Shown: positions 59,580 through 64,000 of the stretch, piece after piece
Layout of the letters: each line of letters opens with the position of its first letter
How positions within the stretch are numbered: the stretch's first letter is position 1
NCBI RefSeq assembly: GCF_910591885.1
Contig: NC_063279.1
Span: 11,656,001 to 11,720,000, forward strand
Source: Bombus terrestris
Taxonomy: Eukaryota > Arthropoda > Insecta > Hymenoptera > Apidae
Reading direction: 5' to 3'
DNA length: 64,000 nt
Notes under the pieces: model-generated
The model's database searches: none
Seen by the model: the letters and a program-made list of their open reading frames with translations, nothing else
Told to the model about the DNA's origin: nothing
Made by a program: the position numbers and the translations under genes

Positions 59580-60149
59580 TAAAAAATGAGAAAAGAAAAA
59601 ACATGGAAGCAATAATTATCCCTAACTTACATTTAGCACAATTTACAATACGATTACACGTAGGCAAGGATACACAAGTCGCGCGATAAAGCCACGATTC
59701 TCAAAACGATGGCCTGAGCGGTAGCCGTTGGAAGGAAAAAGGGCGCGAGGCAACGAATTGTGAAACGACGGTAAGTCACTTAGCCAGGCAAATCTCTTGT
59801 ATACGCCGGCAAACGTCGTACGCTCGCACGGGCTATGCACAATCGTTTGATATCCATACAATGCGAAGCCCGCCAAATACAAACTCGAATGGCGAAGTCA
59901 GCCGGCCTCGTCGTCGATCCTCGCTTCTACGACTAACCAGAACTTCGTTCCTCGTCGCGTGTACACACACGTACGATTCGTATCGTAAATACACGGCGGC
60001 GTGCATACATGCACACACGCACGTGCGCGAATACGGCCACGAACGGCAGCGGAGATAAGGCATGGCACACGTTGCTAGATATGTAACAGATACGAAGCGA
60101 CGGCGTTTGCCGGGCTACGGGTATACCGACTGTACGACCTACAACTAAA

Positions 60150-60177
60150 GTAGGTACTACCTACTAGGCCTACTACA
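60150..60177. repeat. nested palindromes built on CCTAC/GTAGG
   Basis: GTAGGTA-c-TACCTAC (60150-60164) is a perfect 7-bp inverted repeat around one base. TAGGCCTA follows at 60165-60172. CTAC/GTAC words recur over 60130-60200. Confidence 0.6.
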
Positions 60178-60306
60178 ACGTACCTACAGGGAGTGGTACA
60201 AGTACCAGACGCGATCGAGACATCCATGGGAGCAGCCGGTAGAGGTATAATCGTCCCGCGCGACAGAGAATCAACCGCTACCGTCCTGCCGGTTCTCGTT
60301 GCGTTA

Positions 60307-60375
60307 CAGGAAACCTAGCTATGCCTGGTGAACACGGTGTCGTTCCGACCTGACAGCACGGAGGAAGGTTTCCTG
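60307..60375. repeat. 10-bp inverted repeat with 49-bp loop
   Basis: CAGGAAACCT (60307-60316) and its exact complement AGGTTTCCTG (60366-60375). The loop does not fold further in an obvious way. Confidence 0.5.
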
Positions 60376-60988
60376 GTTTTGGTTGCTGTTATTTGCGAAT
60401 GGGACGAGTGTTGTATAACGCTAGTTGGAAGAATCTCAAACTCGTTTGGAATTTTCAAAAGAAGTTTTAATAGTTTGACTAAGCAGGATGACTGTGAAGA
60501 TAGGGAAGGATATTTTAAATCATAAGTAACGAGATTCCGATGACGACATTGCCACTGTTAAATCGCTTGAGTGCAGATAATTCGATCAATCTAGTAAGAA
60601 ACGTTCATGTACTTCAAACTTCAACTTGCCACTTGAAATCTCTTTACAGCGTTGCTTCATTCGCTACTATTTCTCCCTTGAATACTCATTCTATTATTTA
60701 TATGGCGTACTGTGATTCCTCTACGTTTGATCGATCCAACTAAATTCCAGGTCCTTTCAGTAAAAATTTTAAAATCTCAGTTCCATCAGTCGGTCTATGT
60801 ATCATTTTTCTCCATATTCTGTGATTCCCGATTTTCAATAACCCGAGATCGGTAGAGATACGCCACGTCATTGATCTAATACGCGTCGCGTCTTCCCTCC
60901 ATCGGTTAGGCGATAGATTTTCGCCACGAGCCGGAATTAAACGGGCTATGATCCATAGATCACGGGAGATCGAGCGGCTACGAAGGTG

Positions 60989-61010
60989 TCTCTCTCTCTC
61001 TCTCTCTCTC
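60989..61010 (+). repeat. (TC)11 microsatellite
   Basis: Twenty-two uninterrupted bases of TC. Confidence 0.95.
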
Positions 61011-61133
61011 TTCGTGAACGATCCTACGTTGGATCCTGCTGCTGCTGCAGTCTGGGGTAATGACGTGCGAACAGATATCCGATCCCTTGCTCTCGCTATC
61101 GTGTCCTCGGCCCTCCACCAACCTCCGTCTACA

Positions 61134-61156
61134 CCTCCGCCTCCGCCTCCGCCTCC
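61134..61156 (+). repeat. (CCTCCG)n hexanucleotide repeat
   Basis: Nearly four units of CCTCCG, preceded by a partial unit near 61122. It accounts for the poly-Pro and poly-Gly runs in the open frames here. Confidence 0.9.
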
Positions 61157-62425
61157 TTCCGATTCCTGCTTTAACAGGCTTTGCACGCATGATTTCACGC
61201 GCACGCACGCACACGCTAGCGATCCACGCGGTCGACACACGCTGCAAAAACCCGGGGATGCCTAGCTGTCATGCGTTCACTGGATAGTGACGATGTTAAT
61301 AATAACCTATGGCGCGTTCCTCTACGAGGAAAACGGAACGAGTCGAACCATATACGAAGCGTATTCGCGGACGACGAAGAAAGTGAAATGGGCACGTACG
61401 ATGGCTGTGAAAAGTATGTGCATATACCCTTATTTTCCAATGAAGTGCGTTTTCTTTTGTCACATTCTATACATTTCATTTTGGCAGTAGCAAATTTTTA
61501 TATTGTCTCTTCGAATTATTTACAAGAATATGGAAAATTTTACAGCATACATTCAAATTTGTGAATTTTTAGCGAAAGAAGCGGAAGATTTGCCCAAATT
61601 GGAACATCGAATACAGGGAAATTGGTTTTTATTTGGTTATTAAAACTGATACGCTGTGATTTGATGGTAGATAAAGAGATATCGTAATCTTCTCACGAAT
61701 TATTTGTTATTTGAAGTCAGGTGTCTAAGAACGTAAACACAGATATTACAATTTTTGGTAGGAATTAAAATTTGTATAAATCGAATCACCGAACGTGGAA
61801 GCATTATTCTTTGTCAGGAATAGATAAGCCATGAGTCAGTAATAGATAGAGAAAAGAATGATAGTTTTGTGGTACCGATTCATTCAAATTCAAAGCTTTA
61901 TCATTCGCATGATGCATATCGTTAAGCAGTAGCCGTTATTAAACTAACTTATTCATACCGTTATAGTCATAGCTTCCACTACTTATCACTTTCAGGACCG
62001 TATGCTCCGACATGCATATAGACTGAATTCTCGTGTATTTTTGGAGCGATTGAGGAGATTCAAAAGATCGTTGGGAAAGTTCGTCCCGATTTACGTTTCG
62101 ATTCGATTGAATTATGTAAATGGCATTTTGTTCCACAACTTGAAACTGAATAACACTGGAATTCTATCATTTTCTCACGGTATCTTTATTTTTCTTCCTT
62201 CGATTTAAAATAGTTTGTTCTCGAACACAGCCACAGCCTGCATAAGTACACTTTCCAAAAGACAATCTGTTTTATCTTACTTATCTAACGTAACATACCT
62301 GGAATTTACCTAACGTAACATCAGGATGACACTAGTGGGCGATTCTAGGTAGAAATATCTCGATATTTCGCAAGGATGAGGGGGCAGATCGGAGAAAAAA
62401 GGCAGATAGAGATGGAGAGAAGGAC

Positions 62426-62445
62426 GAGAGAGAGAGAGAGAGAGA
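62426..62445 (+). repeat. (GA)10 microsatellite
   Basis: Twenty uninterrupted bases of GA. Confidence 0.9.
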
Positions 62446-62538
62446 ATTGGCGATGATCGTGGCGATGTCTGCTCCGGCAGCGAGACTCCGGGCCGGCAAC
62501 AATAATCGTCCCTCGTATCGGCCGTGCACGCCCGTTAT

Positions 62539-62554
62539 CGCGGTTATCACCGCG
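62539..62554. promoter_or_regulatory. short hairpin with a GATA core in its loop
   Basis: CGCGGT-TATC-ACCGCG has a perfect 6-bp stem with TATC (GATA on the other strand) as the loop. It sits in a CpG-rich block with several TTATCG words. A regulatory role is speculative. Confidence 0.25.
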
Positions 62555-64000
62555 TCCGGTCTCTATCGGCTATCTATGCAAATCGCAGCTAATTATATTT
62601 AATTAGATTCGACCACGGCGCTCCCACCGATTGCAGCGTCCCACTCCTCGTGCATGGGCTTCGATCGTGCTTGTGTGCGTTTCGCACAGAGATCCTCCTG
62701 TGTGTTCTCCAACTCGCACGACCGCAAACACGCGTTCAAATATGTATGCGACACGGGATGATGATCGGAGTGCTGCGCAAATAAACTTGATGCTCGGGCG
62801 TGGACTCTTCGTCTCGTGATTCTGTTTGTGACGAGTTCGCGGGAGGATTGGATCTGGGAAAATTTCGTGACGTATTCCAGTAGAATCGACTCGGAATTAG
62901 TAATAATGTATACTGATGACTGAGTTCTCTTTGGTGATGAGGAAAATAGTATACGATCGTTATTTTTAATATTAATATTTTGTAATACATCTTGGCTTTC
63001 CCTTTTTTCTTTTTTGATTCTTCTTTAGAATTTACCATTTCTTTTCAAAGAATTCCTTTGTCAAGTATATTTGTAAAATTGCATCGTTTGTCTTTTTGAG
63101 AAATTGGATGCCGATCGTGCGTTCGAGATTAAGAAACTTATATTAAAAAAAAAGGAATTAATTTGATTTCCGGGATGCTTAAATATCAATGGTTATCGTA
63201 AAAAGAGCAGCGGATGATTGTGTAGTCGTTTTTGCGCATCTCATGTTTGTCATGTTATTACATATTTGTCATGTAAATTAGCTTAAATTTGTTTAACATG
63301 GCTCGGGCTTCTAACGTAAGAAAAGAAAAGAATATTAAACGATTAATAACCAATAGTACGTGTGTTACGAGACATCGAGATACCCTTCTCTATAAAATGA
63401 TTAATTTCCACCTGGATGACGGGGCTGAACGAGTCTTTGCCGATCTAACCGCCTCTGATCGACTTGATTTATCATTTGCACCGAATAAAATAATCCCGAT
63501 CGAGATCTATACCACGATAAATTAAAATGACGAAGTAGAATCTTTCTTTTATCGACGTACAATAATCGTTTATTTTTCTGTTTCACCGAGGTCAATGTAA
63601 CGAAACGAGAAGATAAAATTACCGCGTAAACCACAATGTTGCTCGGCAAGATAAAACTTTAAGGAGAGGGATGGGCACCTAAAAGATATCGCTTCTCATT
63701 ATTGAATCTCTTTTGCTACCCTTTTGGGTTAGTATCCCCTCTAACTGAATCGCTATCGCGATATTACATCGCACACAGAATTCCAACTTGCAAGTTGGAT
63801 CGTCGAGGCCGGTTACACTTGACTGTGTTGAGGCGCGTCCGCGTTTTGAGCCTCGTATTTATTAATGTTAAATGCAGCCAGTCGTATTCCTATGTACGTC
63901 TTGATTAACAGCAATGACTGTCTGATTTTTCGATAACGTAGGACTTTTTAAAACGCAAGAAACGTTATGAAAATGTAAGTTCTCTCGTAGAAAACGAATC

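Larger units (their letters stand above)
59449..64000. other. non-coding stretch to the window end
   Basis: CpG-rich at 59660-60360, 60890-61270 and 62440-62720, AT-rich elsewhere. Opposing open frames in the GC-rich parts (for example + 60948-61265 and - 60740-61240) are composition-driven. No acceptor plus exon that continues the FOG-like reading frame was recognised up to the end. Confidence 0.4.

Noticed and set aside
60307..60375. Possible microRNA precursor
   Set aside because: Only the 10-bp outer stem pairs; the loop is long and unpaired, unlike a precursor hairpin.

Overview
The window looks like a piece of an insect nuclear genome, most likely a bee or another hymenopteran. It has AT-rich non-coding DNA with scattered CpG-rich blocks, many short microsatellites, and decayed piggyBac, mariner and LTR elements. 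Almost no sequence reads as protein. There are no operons, ribosome binding sites, CRISPR arrays, tRNA or rRNA genes that I can support. The species cannot be fixed from sequence alone. Most open frames in the window are short, lack any family signature, often need a non-ATG start, and overlap equally open frames on the other strand.

The one convincing gene is on the + strand at 6543-6582. It is a 5' coding exon for MSRRKQSNPKPLK followed directly by a consensus splice donor. This is the NuRD-recruiting N-terminal motif shared by FOG/u-shaped, SALL and BCL11 zinc-finger proteins, and it matches the FOG (ZFPM/u-shaped) version best. A promoter-like GC-rich stretch and a 5' leader with two short upstream ORFs precede it. 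I could not find the next coding exon, so 6583 onward is probably, at least in part, a first intron of more than 57 kb. Positions 1-650 hold a second promoter-like block with CCAAT, E-box and CRE-type motifs, and 651-5989 is AT-rich DNA without a recognisable gene.

From 9.6 to 14.1 kb there is a cluster of mobile elements. Two internally deleted piggyBac-type elements (9619-10766 and 12755-13621) are bounded by TTAACACGTTG inverted ends. Between them lies a third, lone piggyBac-like end (to 11404) and a possible MITE (11055-11278). A solo LTR with a 4-bp CTAG target duplication (13680-14062) follows. The 3' ends of the two piggyBac elements share an 82-bp architecture (18 + 21 + 22 + 21 bp) built on a repeated dyad-symmetric 21-mer. 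A mariner-type terminal fragment sits at 24251.

The rest (14.1-64 kb) is non-coding. It contains long purine and pyrimidine tracts (15.8-16.5 and 27.9-28.0 kb), GC-rich stop-poor blocks (8.5, 16.5-18, 28.2, 31, 33.2-34, 36.8-37.6 kb), alternating purine-pyrimidine tracts, perfect palindromes, and several old local direct duplications (8.8, 18.6, 21.7, 37.7, 42.8, 55 and 59.3 kb). These duplications suggest that local duplication helped build this DNA. Some blocks may be enhancers, but that is inference.
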